Shown here piece by piece: positions 34,334 to 41,508 of a stretch of DNA of 41,508 bases. How positions within the stretch are numbered: position 1 is the first letter of the stretch; each line of letters opens with the position of its first letter. The notes below the pieces were generated by a model that ran no database searches, was not told the origin of the DNA, and worked only from the letters and a program-made list of their open reading frames with translations. The DNA is from Porphyromonadaceae bacterium UBA3327 (GTDB lineage: Bacteria; Bacteroidota; Bacteroidia; Bacteroidales; Muribaculaceae). Both the position numbers and the translations under genes were made by a program. The stretch covers positions 492 through 41,999 of the forward strand of contig DERZ01000051.1 of assembly GCA_002361155.1 (NCBI GenBank), given 5' to 3'.

Positions 34334-35833
34334 TCATTTTCTGCCGGGGAGTGGGAGATGCTCGGCGCCTGCCACGACGCCGAGATAGATGCAGAGGAGG
34401 AGGGTGCGGGTAAGATATGTGAGCCAGGTTGCGAATATGGCCCCTGTCCATTCGCCGGCGGCGTAAAGCAGGGCGGCAAACAGTACATAGAGGAGAATCC
34501 GTCCTGACTGATAGGGGAGGGGATAGTATTTTTTACCGAGAAAATAGCTGACGACCATCACAATAAAATAACTTGCCAGAGCCGCCCAGGCCGAACCCAT
34601 GTACCCGTCGGGGATACCTATGGCCGGCACGAACCAGACGTTGAATCCGAACATGAGCGCGAAGCATAGCAGCGACAGATACATTCCCCAGTGCGTGCGG
34701 TCAGTAAGCTTGTACCAGAGAGAAAGGTTGAAGAACACTCCGAAGCAGAGATCTGCCGCCATCATCACGGGAACCACCTTCAGGCCGGGCCAGTAGGATG
34801 GGGAGACAAAGTATTTGAGCAAGGGAAGGAAATACATCACAGCCAGAAAGATGAAGAGTCCGAAAATGACGAAGTACTTCATGGCATCGCAGTATGCCTT
34901 GCTCCGGTCTTCCCCCTCCCCCCGCGCACGGGCAAAGATGAAGGGTTCGTAGGCATAGCGGAAAGCCTGCGTAAACATCACCATCACAATGGCTATCTTG
35001 ATGTTGGCTCCATAGATACCCACCATAGAGCGGGCTGCCTGCTCCTCGCCGCGGAAAAGGTATGGGATGAGAATCTGACCCATGTTCTGGCTGAGGATTC
35101 CCGCCACTCCGAGCACAAGCAGAGGCCAGCTATAGACAAGCATGCGGCGCAGGAGGGGAGCGTCGAACTGCACGCGGCGGCCGGTCAGCTCCGGCATCAG
35201 ACAGAGAAGCACCACCGCCGATGAGATGAGATTCGCCAGAAATATCCATCCGATTCCGAAACCGGCTCCTCCGAGCGGTTCATAGAACCAGGACACCAGT
35301 GCGGGCGCCGACTTCATCAAGGCCGGACATGCAAGGAGGAAGAAGAGATTCAGACTGATGTTGAGCCCTACATTAAGCAGCTTGATTCCGGCAAAGCGAA
35401 AAGCCCGGTTGCGATAACGAAGATATGCGAAGGGAATATTCGAGAAAGCGTCGATAGCCACCGTAATACCGAGAAGCCATACGAAAAGAGGATGGCCCGG
35501 CAACAGCAGCGCTCCCGACACCGGGCCGATCAACACGCTCACCAACACCATGAAAAGAAGCGATGTGAAACCCACCGATATCAGCGAGGTGGTATAGACG
35601 CGTTCCGGGTCCGGCTCCTTGTTGGCGTAACGGAAGAAACCCGTCTCCATGCCGTAATTGAGAATCACCAGAGCGACAGCCGTGAAGGAATACAGATAGC
35701 TCACTATTCCATACTCATCGGTCGGGAAAATCCAGACATACAACGGGACAAGACACCAGTTGAGAAATCTTCCTATGATAGAACTTAAGCCATAGACAGC
35801 CGTATCCTTGGCCAGAGATTTGATTCCAGACAT
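34334..35833 (-). CDS. Polysaccharide flippase (Wzx/MOP family)
   Basis: This 499-residue integral membrane protein has about 12 to 14 hydrophobic segments. The opening GIKSLAKDTAVYGLSSIIGRF is typical of Wzx/RfbX-type flippases of the MOP superfamily, which move lipid-linked sugars across the cytoplasmic membrane. The ATG at 35833 is chosen because it starts this conserved region. An upstream extension to 35920 is hydrophilic and unlike the family. It follows ruvB after 83 nt on the same strand and probably shares its promoter. The substrate is unknown. No other polysaccharide synthesis genes are adjacent. Confidence 0.88.
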   Translation of the reverse strand: MSGIKSLAKDTAVYGLSSIIGRFLNWCLVPLYVWIFPTDEYGIVSYLYSFTAVALVILNYGMETGFFRYANKEPDPERVYTTSLISVGFTSLLFMVLVSVLIGPVSGALLLPGHPLFVWLLGITVAIDAFSNIPFAYLRYRNRAFRFAGIKLLNVGLNISLNLFFLLACPALMKSAPALVSWFYEPLGGAGFGIGWIFLANLISSAVVLLCLMPELTGRRVQFDAPLLRRMLVYSWPLLVLGVAGILSQNMGQILIPYLFRGEEQAARSMVGIYGANIKIAIVMVMFTQAFRYAYEPFIFARARGEGEDRSKAYCDAMKYFVIFGLFIFLAVMYFLPLLKYFVSPSYWPGLKVVPVMMAADLCFGVFFNLSLWYKLTDRTHWGMYLSLLCFALMFGFNVWFVPAIGIPDGYMGSAWAALASYFIVMVVSYFLGKKYYPLPYQSGRILLYVLFAALLYAAGEWTGAIFATWLTYLTRTLLLCIYLGVVAGAEHLPLPGRK

Positions 35834-35916
35834 ATATTCAGCGGAGGAGAAGGGAAGTATTGGGTCAGTGTTATGAGCTAATCGGGACAAGAAGGAGAAT
35901 GGAGAGGGGATAGCCG

Positions 35917-36951
35917 TCACTCGTCGAAAAGGGAGGACTGGAGAGGAGTGTGGCGGCGGTTCAGATGTTCGTAAGCCTTGTCGGTGACTTCGCGGCCGCG
36001 AGGTGTGCGCTTCAGGAAACCCTCCTTGATGAGGAAAGGCTCGTAGACTTCCTCTATGGTACCGGCATCCTCACCGATGGCCGTGCCGATGGTGGTAAGG
36101 CCTACCGGACCTCCCTTGAACTTGTCGATGAGCGTGAGGAGGATTCTGTTGTCGATCTCGTCGAGGCCGTAGCGGTCGATATTGAGGGCCTCGAGGGCAT
36201 GACGGGCTATGGCAAGGTCAATGCTTCCGGAACCTTTCACCTGGGCGAAGTCTCTGACGCGACGCAGCAGCGCGTTGGCTATACGCGGTGTGCCTCGGCT
36301 TCGGAGCGCGATCTCAAGCGCCGCATCCTCGCTGATGCTGATGCGGAGAAGAGCCGAGGAACGCTTCACAATCCTTTGCAGAAGCTGGTGATCGTAGTAT
36401 TCCAGGTGGCATTTGATACCGAAACGGGCGCGGAGCGGCGCCGTCAGGTTGCCCGAGCGGGTGGTGGCTCCAATAAGTGTGAAGGGGGAGAGGGTCAGCT
36501 GCACGCTTTTGGCGCCGGGACCTTTGTCAAGGAGGATATCGATGCGGTAATCCTCCATCGCGGAATAGAGATATTCCTCCACCACGGGATGAAGTCGGTG
36601 GATTTCATCGATGAACAGCACATCATTCGGCTCGAGACTCATCAGGATACCTGCAAGATCGCCTGGCTTGTCAAGCACCGGGCCGGAAGTGGTCTTGAAG
36701 CCCACACCCAGTTCGTTGGCTATGATGTTGGAAAGAGTGGTTTTGCCCAGGCCGGGAGGGCCATGCAGCAGCGTGTGGTCGAGCGACTCGCCACGCATCC
36801 TTGCAGCCTGCACGAAGACACGGAGATTGTCCACAATCTTGTCCTGGCCGGAAAAATCATCGAAACGGAGCGGACGCAACGCCCGTTCGATGTCGTTTTC
36901 CACGCCGTCGGGACGTCCGCCGCGTCCCCGTATGTCGATATCCTCTGCCAT
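35917..36951 (-). CDS. ruvB: Holliday junction branch migration helicase RuvB
   Basis: RuvB is the AAA+ motor that drives Holliday junction branch migration with RuvA. The 344-residue length is normal. Walker A GPPGLGKT is at residues 64-71, Walker B with D115-E116 ([10 protein letters not shown]), sensor 1 in LIGATTRSG, and the arginine finger region RARFGI. A winged-helix DNA-binding domain closes the protein. The ATG at 36951 is supported by the family start and by a -7 box about 21 nt upstream. Confidence 0.96.
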   Translation of the reverse strand: MAEDIDIRGRGGRPDGVENDIERALRPLRFDDFSGQDKIVDNLRVFVQAARMRGESLDHTLLHGPPGLGKTTLSNIIANELGVGFKTTSGPVLDKPGDLAGILMSLEPNDVLFIDEIHRLHPVVEEYLYSAMEDYRIDILLDKGPGAKSVQLTLSPFTLIGATTRSGNLTAPLRARFGIKCHLEYYDHQLLQRIVKRSSALLRISISEDAALEIALRSRGTPRIANALLRRVRDFAQVKGSGSIDLAIARHALEALNIDRYGLDEIDNRILLTLIDKFKGGPVGLTTIGTAIGEDAGTIEEVYEPFLIKEGFLKRTPRGREVTDKAYEHLNRRHTPLQSSLFDE

Positions 36952-36971
36952 AAATACTTGCTTATCGACTG

Positions 36972-36979
36972 CAAATATA
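36972..36979 (-). promoter_or_regulatory. -7 box of ruvB
   Basis: TATATTTG on the minus strand fits TAnnTTTG and is followed by GCAG, as at 33049-33056. No good TTTG is seen at -33. The predicted leader to the ruvB ATG is about 15 nt. Confidence 0.55.
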
Positions 36980-37188
36980 GCCATTTTTATCGAAAAACCG
37001 CTGTTTCCATGCCTCAAAATTGAGAATACCGGTGTGTGCGTGACAATGAAAAGCGGGAGATCGGACACATAGTCCTCACTCCCGCGACATCAAGGTTACG
37101 AAAAGGTGATGTAATATCAATAGTAACCTGAGAATTAGAGTCGACTTCAGATTCAGATATAATGTAGCCCGCCCGATGAAAAGAATGT

Positions 37189-37243
37189 CTCCGGATCCGG
37201 CAGGAATACAACTCCACACAATCTGTTCCCGCCGGATCCGGAG
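37189..37243. repeat. Long stem-loop with CCGGATCCGG arms in a gene-free region
   Basis: CTCCGGATCCGGC (37189-37201) and GCCGGATCCGGAG (37231-37243) are perfect inverted copies, and pairing continues imperfectly inward. On the minus strand the stem is followed by ACATTCTTTTC, so it could terminate minus-strand transcription. The surrounding 36980-37388 shows no supported gene. Another pair, AGGTTAC and GTAACCT (37093-37099, 37133-37139), is also present. Confidence 0.55.
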
Positions 37244-37350
37244 CCATTGTACGTATGGCTTTACATCCGCTTGCCGAATCAGCATGCGCTCACTACGGCA
37301 GGTATTGTATTTCAGTTAATTTCAAACAATCTCTGCGTTTATAACCTCAC

Positions 37351-37379
37351 CGGTTAATTTTGGTTCACAAAATTAACCG
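37351..37379. terminator. Terminator-like stem-loop after the unknown gene
   Basis: CGGTTAATTTTG (37351-37362), a 5-nt loop and CAAAATTAACCG (37368-37379) form a perfect 12-bp stem. It lies 10 nt beyond the stop of the gene at 37389. TTTT follows on the plus side, while the minus side lacks a T-run, so its direction is uncertain. Confidence 0.55.
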
Positions 37380-37388
37380 TTTTAACAT

Positions 37389-37811
37389 TTACCGCTCGTT
37401 AATAGCCTCGAAATAACAGTCTGCCACCACAAGCCACTCCTCGGGAGTTCCCTCGTCGGTATAGCCATGTTCCTCCGATGGCGTGCCGAGAGTCTCACCG
37501 GCCACCGAGGGGGTCAGAGTGACCACTACCGGGGGCACATCCACTCCGGGAGTATAATAATTCCGCACATTGAAACCTTCGGCATCTTCTTCCATAGCGT
37601 ACAAGGCGCCCTTGTAAAGATAGAGACCGGTAACACGGACAGTACGAGGTTTCCCGCCGCACGGATCGTCAAGTTTAATTTCAGGAATATAATGGAAACC
37701 AGCTTCGGCAATGTTCCATATAATAGCACCTATTTCGCGCTGCCGCATATCATCGGCAAGCCGGGATTTGGCCTTTGCCACAAGGGCGGCCGCTTCATTT
37801 GTGTCTTTCAT
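37389..37811 (-). CDS. Conserved-looking protein of unknown function
   Basis: This 140-residue soluble protein has a Lys/Ala-rich helical N-terminus (about residues 1-40, NEAAALVAKAKSRLADDM). A mixed region with beta-strand-like segments (TVRVTGLYLYKGALYAMEED) follows, then an acidic, Tyr-rich C-terminus. No signal peptide, membrane segment or known motif is visible. It is the last gene of the minus-strand group that starts with the wzi-like gene, 117 nt after the phosphatase, and is followed by a stem-loop. Clean coding character and defined boundaries support a real gene. Confidence 0.7.
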   Translation of the reverse strand: MKDTNEAAALVAKAKSRLADDMRQREIGAIIWNIAEAGFHYIPEIKLDDPCGGKPRTVRVTGLYLYKGALYAMEEDAEGFNVRNYYTPGVDVPPVVVTLTPSVAGETLGTPSEEHGYTDEGTPEEWLVVADCYFEAINER

Positions 37812-37928
37812 AGCCTTGTGTTATATTGTTATATATCATGCACAACAAACACAGCCGAAAAAAAGTTTTCTCAGGCTCACCTTCCGGAGAAAGGAGAACC
37901 GATCAAAAGAAGTACCGACGGATTGCGG

Positions 37929-39212
37929 TCAGTTTCCGGCAACCCGGACCTGCTCGCGCCAGAAGTCGGCAAGTTGTTTCCAGGGGAGAAGCGACGGCGC
38001 ACCCTGTATAGGCGCGACGGTACGCCCGTTGAGCCTCACGGCGGCATAATGGCGTCCGGTGACGGAGCGGAGAATAAGAATCGCCAAATTGGCTCCGAGC
38101 GGAGTGATTTCCTGCAGTCTCCACTCGTCGGCAAGATTGTCCCAATTGAGAGGAAGGGCGAAACAACCCGGCAGCCTCATCAGCGAGAAAAGCGGGAGCA
38201 GGGTCTCGGCATGCCCGAACCAACCCTGTAGGGCCACCCCATCATAATCGGGAGAACAAGCCTTGTCGACACTCTCAATCAGGGCAAGCAACAAGGGAGC
38301 GGCCGCCGCGCCGGCCGAAGAGTTCAAAGGAGAAATATTATTGCGCAGATAGTGGAGGAGATTGGAAGCCAGCCAGCAGCCGCGGTACTCCTCGACAGTC
38401 ATGAACGCAGTGGTAGGCGCGGGGAGTCCAGATGCGCGGTTAGCCTGAATCACACCGTATATCTGCATGGTGAGATGACGGAGACGGCGTTTGTTGTTGG
38501 TATAGTTGTCTCCGAGCAGCCGTTGGGCCGGCTCTATCGAGACATGTCTGTCGAGAAACTCGTCATATACCTTCTCCCATTCCCCGCCGCGCCTCCATGA
38601 GGCGTACGCGGTGTCGGTGTCGAAAAAATAGAGGAGGGGGGAGAACTGACGGCCCGAGGCAGCCGCAAACTCCAGAGAATCATTGAGAGACATCATCTCA
38701 TGGTTGAACTGATACATTGTCATCATCGCACGGGGTACAAACGTCGACCTGGTGTCGATATTCGACAAGCCCTTTCCAAGAGCGGGAAAAAGGCCGGGCA
38801 TCTGCCGGGCAAGCTCTTTTTCCTCTCTCACGCCTTCGGGTGACAACGCTCCCCAGTTCCCGTCAGAATGAGCCCTGACTTCTTTTATGTACTTATAGAA
38901 AGCCTTGGCCTCGCGGGTGATTTTCCCAGCTTTCGTCCGTTCGGCGAGAATTTTCTCGAGTTCGTCAACTTTCTTTGGGCCGGACAGATATCTCGCACCA
39001 TGCCTTGCCACGTACGCAACGAAAACGGGTCGCAGGGAGTCGGGCCACTGCGGCACGGGGTCGCAGGCCGAGAAGTCGTAAGGCATCATGGAGCCGTCAA
39101 GATACGCGGGGAGCGTATCAGGCTTCGGAGTGTCCCACGGGAGCGTGATCGCTGCCTGGAGAGCAGTGGTTGCCAGAAGCGACAAAGCGAGGATAACCAA
39201 CTTGAGTCTCAT
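37929..39212 (-). CDS. Secreted histidine phosphatase of the MINPP/phytase type
   Basis: This 427-residue protein has a signal peptide (MRLKLVILALSLLATTALQA) and the branch 2 histidine phosphatase motifs: RHG at residues 70-72 (YVARHGARY) and the proton-donor motif HAE at 334-336 (WFGHAETLLPL). HAE instead of HD is typical of multiple inositol polyphosphate phosphatases (MINPP), which remove phosphates from phytate. A MINPP is known from Bacteroides thetaiotaomicron. The substrate here is inferred. The predicted location is periplasm or cell surface. It follows a lipoprotein gene by 46 nt. Confidence 0.85.
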   Translation of the reverse strand: MRLKLVILALSLLATTALQAAITLPWDTPKPDTLPAYLDGSMMPYDFSACDPVPQWPDSLRPVFVAYVARHGARYLSGPKKVDELEKILAERTKAGKITREAKAFYKYIKEVRAHSDGNWGALSPEGVREEKELARQMPGLFPALGKGLSNIDTRSTFVPRAMMTMYQFNHEMMSLNDSLEFAAASGRQFSPLLYFFDTDTAYASWRRGGEWEKVYDEFLDRHVSIEPAQRLLGDNYTNNKRRLRHLTMQIYGVIQANRASGLPAPTTAFMTVEEYRGCWLASNLLHYLRNNISPLNSSAGAAAAPLLLALIESVDKACSPDYDGVALQGWFGHAETLLPLFSLMRLPGCFALPLNWDNLADEWRLQEITPLGANLAILILRSVTGRHYAAVRLNGRTVAPIQGAPSLLPWKQLADFWREQVRVAGN

Positions 39213-39258
39213 CTTTTTATACTGTCGGGATTATTGACATGGGCAATATGATTACGTC

Positions 39259-39696
39259 TCAGAAGCGGGAGCATCGGTAGATTGTCGTCGGGCTTTCGAG
39301 AACAAGCTTGCTGCAGTCAAGCTTAAGGATCCTGAACGTAACGTTACGCGACGGCATACGGAAAGTTTCGAGATATGAATTATAGTTGCCGGCGCCCTCG
39401 GGGAATTCCATCCCAATCTCATCGGCGCCTTTCGTGTATGAAATCAGCGCGTTTAACTGAGGTCCTCCGGCTGCAGACTCCTCGCGGAACTGCGCCATCT
39501 CAAGCTGAATGGCAAGGAAAAAATTCACCGGATGCGACACCTCTCCTGTAGCCACATCCTCCATGGTCTCGATGCGCCAGTTTCCGTCGATCTTGCCGTT
39601 GTTTGTGGCTCTGCGGCAGGAAAACATGGAAAGAACGGCTACCAATGAAGCCGCAAGCAGGGAGACCTGTATTATAATAAATATAACTTTTTTCAT
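39259..39696 (-). CDS. Small lipoprotein, lipocalin-like
   Basis: This 145-residue protein has an N-terminal hydrophobic signal ending in a lipobox-like MFSC (Cys27). The mature domain begins NGKIDGNWRIETM, a pattern of lipocalin-like Bacteroidetes lipoproteins, and is beta-rich to the end (NVTFRILKLDCSKLVLES). It is probably anchored in the outer membrane. Function is unknown. It lies between the wzi-like gene (34 nt upstream) and the phosphatase gene (46 nt downstream) and is likely co-transcribed with them. Confidence 0.75.
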   Translation of the reverse strand: MKKVIFIIIQVSLLAASLVAVLSMFSCRRATNNGKIDGNWRIETMEDVATGEVSHPVNFFLAIQLEMAQFREESAAGGPQLNALISYTKGADEIGMEFPEGAGNYNSYLETFRMPSRNVTFRILKLDCSKLVLESPTTIYRCSRF

Positions 39697-39730
39697 ATAA
39701 GTATCATTTACTCAGGTATGTGAACCTGAA

Positions 39731-41242
39731 TTATTTCTTTTTAGGAGCAAAAAGCCAACCTGTTTTCGAAATTCCGATCCGCGCGCCGTAACTGTTGCCG
39801 ATGATCGTGCCGGCATCCATACCGAAAGAAAGCGAACCTTCCCAGCCTTTAAGTCTGGCAGGATGCCACTTCACCTCGGCAAGCAGACTGAAATTCTTCT
39901 CAACTTTTGGGGTAGGTGTTCCCCATGCGCCCCACGAACGGAGCAGCGAGGCCTTGATTCTATAATCGACCTGGCTGGTTGGCGAACCCTTGAATCCGAG
40001 ATGATATGCAACCAGGCGGTTATGGTAGAAACGCATCACATGGTCCTTATTATATATAGGAGAGATAAAGAACGGATTTCCTATGCCCATTCCCCAGTTC
40101 TCCCAACCGCTGTAGATATAGTGGTTGAAATAGTTGTCGCGTGAGGAAATCTGCACATCGAGAGAAGGCACATGGTCCCAATAGACCGGGCCGGCCTGAT
40201 CCTTTGAATAGAGCAGTTCTGCCACGATTTCCGACACGAAGCGGTTTTTGGGGAACCGTGCCTCCACCCCGTAAAGTCCGTCCTTCCAGGGATAATCGAA
40301 AAAGAGCATCGAGTGGTCTTCGAATACATGCTGCCAGTAGGCTCTCACCATCCAGCCGGAAGGGTCGTCCCAACGGAGCGCGAAACTCCAGTTGCCAAGC
40401 ATGTTGCCCTCTACGTTGAGCTGCTCTCCCGGGTCAGTGTCCGGGCTGCCCCCCATCGGGATGAAAGCCTTGATCCATGCCTTGAGGTCCTTGGGATGGG
40501 GAGAGACGCGGGTGCGTCCGTCGGTATATGTAAAATAGCTTGTGCCTCCGAACTGGGTCTCCATATTAAGGCCGATCTCGCCGGTGAGTGGAAACTTTTC
40601 GGGATTACCGCCGCGCAGGTAGCCGCCGCGCGAGCAATAGAGAGTGTTCAGACTATACGGGGATCCGGGCGAGGGGTGCACCCAGTCCTCGATCCAGCAG
40701 GAATCGGTGAACATGCCGTAAGCGATATAACCCTTTACAGCAAACCAACCCTTGCAGCCCCAGAAATCGGCATAATCGAAAATACCGATACGCACCTGGG
40801 GAATAGGACGGGCATTACCGGAATAGACGAGGGCCCCCGACGAGAGATCGGAGTTCACTATCGGATCGGGAATCACCTTCTGTCCCACAAGGAGATTGAG
40901 ACAGCGGTATTTCACCTCGCCGTAGATCTGATGGGGCATGAACACCGACGTATTTCTGAGCGCGACGGCAAGGTCCACGCCTGCACCCCACGAGAACCGC
41001 TTGTTGCTGTCGATGTCGTGAAAGGCTCCGAGACGGAGCCAGCCGCTGTTGGGTTTAACCGAGGCGAGGCCGTGCATGTCGGAGGCGAACCAGAAAGGAT
41101 TATGGTCGCCGCCGCCGGCGTTCATCACCAGCTCGCCATGGTAACGGATAGAATCGTTCCATTCGGCACGGGCAGCCGGAACCGATGTCAGGAACATGGC
41201 CACGGCAATGAGTAAGGCATTGCGAAATGAATGTTTCATCAT
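39731..41242 (-). CDS. Wzi-like outer-membrane capsule assembly protein
   Basis: This 503-residue protein has a signal peptide (about residues 1-26, ending AARA). A long beta-rich region follows with alternating aromatic strands (HNPFWFASDMHGL, WLRLGAF, SWGAGVDLAVAL) and it ends with an aromatic-basic strand typical of beta-barrels. The pattern matches the 'capsule assembly Wzi' family. E. coli Wzi is an outer-membrane lectin that attaches capsule, while in Bacteroidetes the role is mostly inferred. Two adjacent ATGs (41242 and 41239) are possible starts. It is the first gene of an envelope operon with a promoter at 41351-41383. Confidence 0.82.
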   Translation of the reverse strand: MMKHSFRNALLIAVAMFLTSVPAARAEWNDSIRYHGELVMNAGGGDHNPFWFASDMHGLASVKPNSGWLRLGAFHDIDSNKRFSWGAGVDLAVALRNTSVFMPHQIYGEVKYRCLNLLVGQKVIPDPIVNSDLSSGALVYSGNARPIPQVRIGIFDYADFWGCKGWFAVKGYIAYGMFTDSCWIEDWVHPSPGSPYSLNTLYCSRGGYLRGGNPEKFPLTGEIGLNMETQFGGTSYFTYTDGRTRVSPHPKDLKAWIKAFIPMGGSPDTDPGEQLNVEGNMLGNWSFALRWDDPSGWMVRAYWQHVFEDHSMLFFDYPWKDGLYGVEARFPKNRFVSEIVAELLYSKDQAGPVYWDHVPSLDVQISSRDNYFNHYIYSGWENWGMGIGNPFFISPIYNKDHVMRFYHNRLVAYHLGFKGSPTSQVDYRIKASLLRSWGAWGTPTPKVEKNFSLLAEVKWHPARLKGWEGSLSFGMDAGTIIGNSYGARIGISKTGWLFAPKKK

Positions 41243-41350
41243 AATTGAGTTTTTTGTTTGATCCGGCACAACGCTGCGGGGGAACCGTAATCGGATTGTT
41301 CAGACAAGAAATCCACCCTGCAAAACAGAAAAAAAGGCCAAATCAGCAAG

Positions 41351-41383
41351 CAAAGTTAGCGAAATAATGGGAAAATAACGAAA
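41351..41383 (-). promoter_or_regulatory. Promoter of the wzi-like operon
   Basis: On the minus strand TAACTTTG (41351-41358) matches TAnnTTTG, with TTTC (41380-41383) 21 nt upstream in place of TTTG. The leader to the ATG would be about 100 nt. It diverges from the tRNA promoter. Confidence 0.65.
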
Positions 41384-41406
41384 AATAAGCAAAAAAATGT
41401 GAATTT

Positions 41407-41438
41407 TTTGGTCAGATAAAAAAGAATTACTATTTTTG
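41407..41438 (+). promoter_or_regulatory. Bacteroides-type promoter of the tRNA gene
   Basis: TTTG (41407-41410), a 20-nt spacer and TATTTTTG (41431-41438) match the consensus exactly. The predicted start lies about 40 nt before the tRNA 5' end. Confidence 0.8.
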
Positions 41439-41486
41439 CAATCGCAAAATGCGCGGAATCTCCATCGAGACCGGCATTTCAGCCGT

Positions 41487-41508
41487 GGCCCATTCGTCTA
41501 TCGGTTAG
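41487..41508 (+). tRNA. tRNA gene, 5' part only, probably tRNA-Glu
   Basis: The last 22 nt (GGCCCATTCGTCTATCGGTT then AG) have the form of an acceptor strand, T8, and the start of a D arm, and the TTCGTCTA..GG pattern is typical of bacterial tRNA-Glu. The gene is cut by the window end, so the anticodon is not seen and the isotype is an inference. A perfect promoter lies upstream. Confidence 0.75.

Noticed and set aside
35950..37023. Long plus-strand open frame (357 codons) opposite ruvB
   Set aside because: RuvB on the minus strand is complete and well supported. GC-rich codon use opens antisense frames.

Overview
The window looks like a chromosomal segment of a Bacteroidota genome, most likely order Bacteroidales and possibly Muribaculaceae-like (family level is inference). 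The evidence is: (i) promoters of the Bacteroides type, TTTG-N19/20-TAnnTTTG, at several places (for example 6503-6533, 33203-33233, 41407-41438); (ii) the Bacteroidetes form of the division and cell wall cluster, with an FtsL-like protein and a penicillin-binding protein carrying a C-terminal PASTA domain; (iii) lineage-typical neighbours such as DUF1573 proteins, a viroplasmin-type RNase H, a two-gene LysO and a Wzi-like outer-membrane protein. Nearly every coding region is core and intact.

Layout. 1-1052 (+): a lysine exporter split into two overlapping genes, closed by a long perfect palindrome. 1187-6455 (-): ybeY, mnmG, apt, uvrC, a tRNA/rRNA maturation, purine salvage and repair group. 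The mnmG-apt gap holds a 16-bp palindrome that fits the ParB binding site parS. 6788-8106 (-): a CNNM/CBS membrane protein and a possible 54-residue small protein. 8364-24909 (+): a glycosyltransferase, then the dcw cluster rsmH-ftsL-ftsI-murE-mraY-murD-ftsW-murG-murC-ftsQ-ftsA-ftsZ, which makes lipid II and builds the septal machine. mraZ, murF, ddl and ftsB are not seen. 24960-30339 (+): an RNA methyltransferase with a repetitive basic tail, a membrane protein, pdxB, RNase H and queG.

30379-33021 (-): two DUF1573 secreted proteins and meaB. 33152-34248: a REP-associated tyrosine transposase (RAYT) relative with an extra C-terminal alpha/beta domain, bracketed by inverted copies of a 29-bp sequence. 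This is the most unusual unit in the window. 34334-36951 (-): ruvB and a polysaccharide flippase. 36980-37388: a gene-free stretch with two strong inverted repeats. 37389-41242 (-): a cell-envelope group of a Wzi-like beta-barrel protein, a lipoprotein, a MINPP-type histidine phosphatase (phytase-like) and an unknown protein. The window ends inside a tRNA gene (probably tRNA-Glu) whose promoter faces away from the wzi-like promoter.

No complete insertion sequence, prophage, CRISPR array or obvious defence island is visible. The most interesting signals are the parS-like site beside mnmG, the RAYT fusion with its flanking repeats, and the tandem-repeat tail on the RNA methyltransferase.
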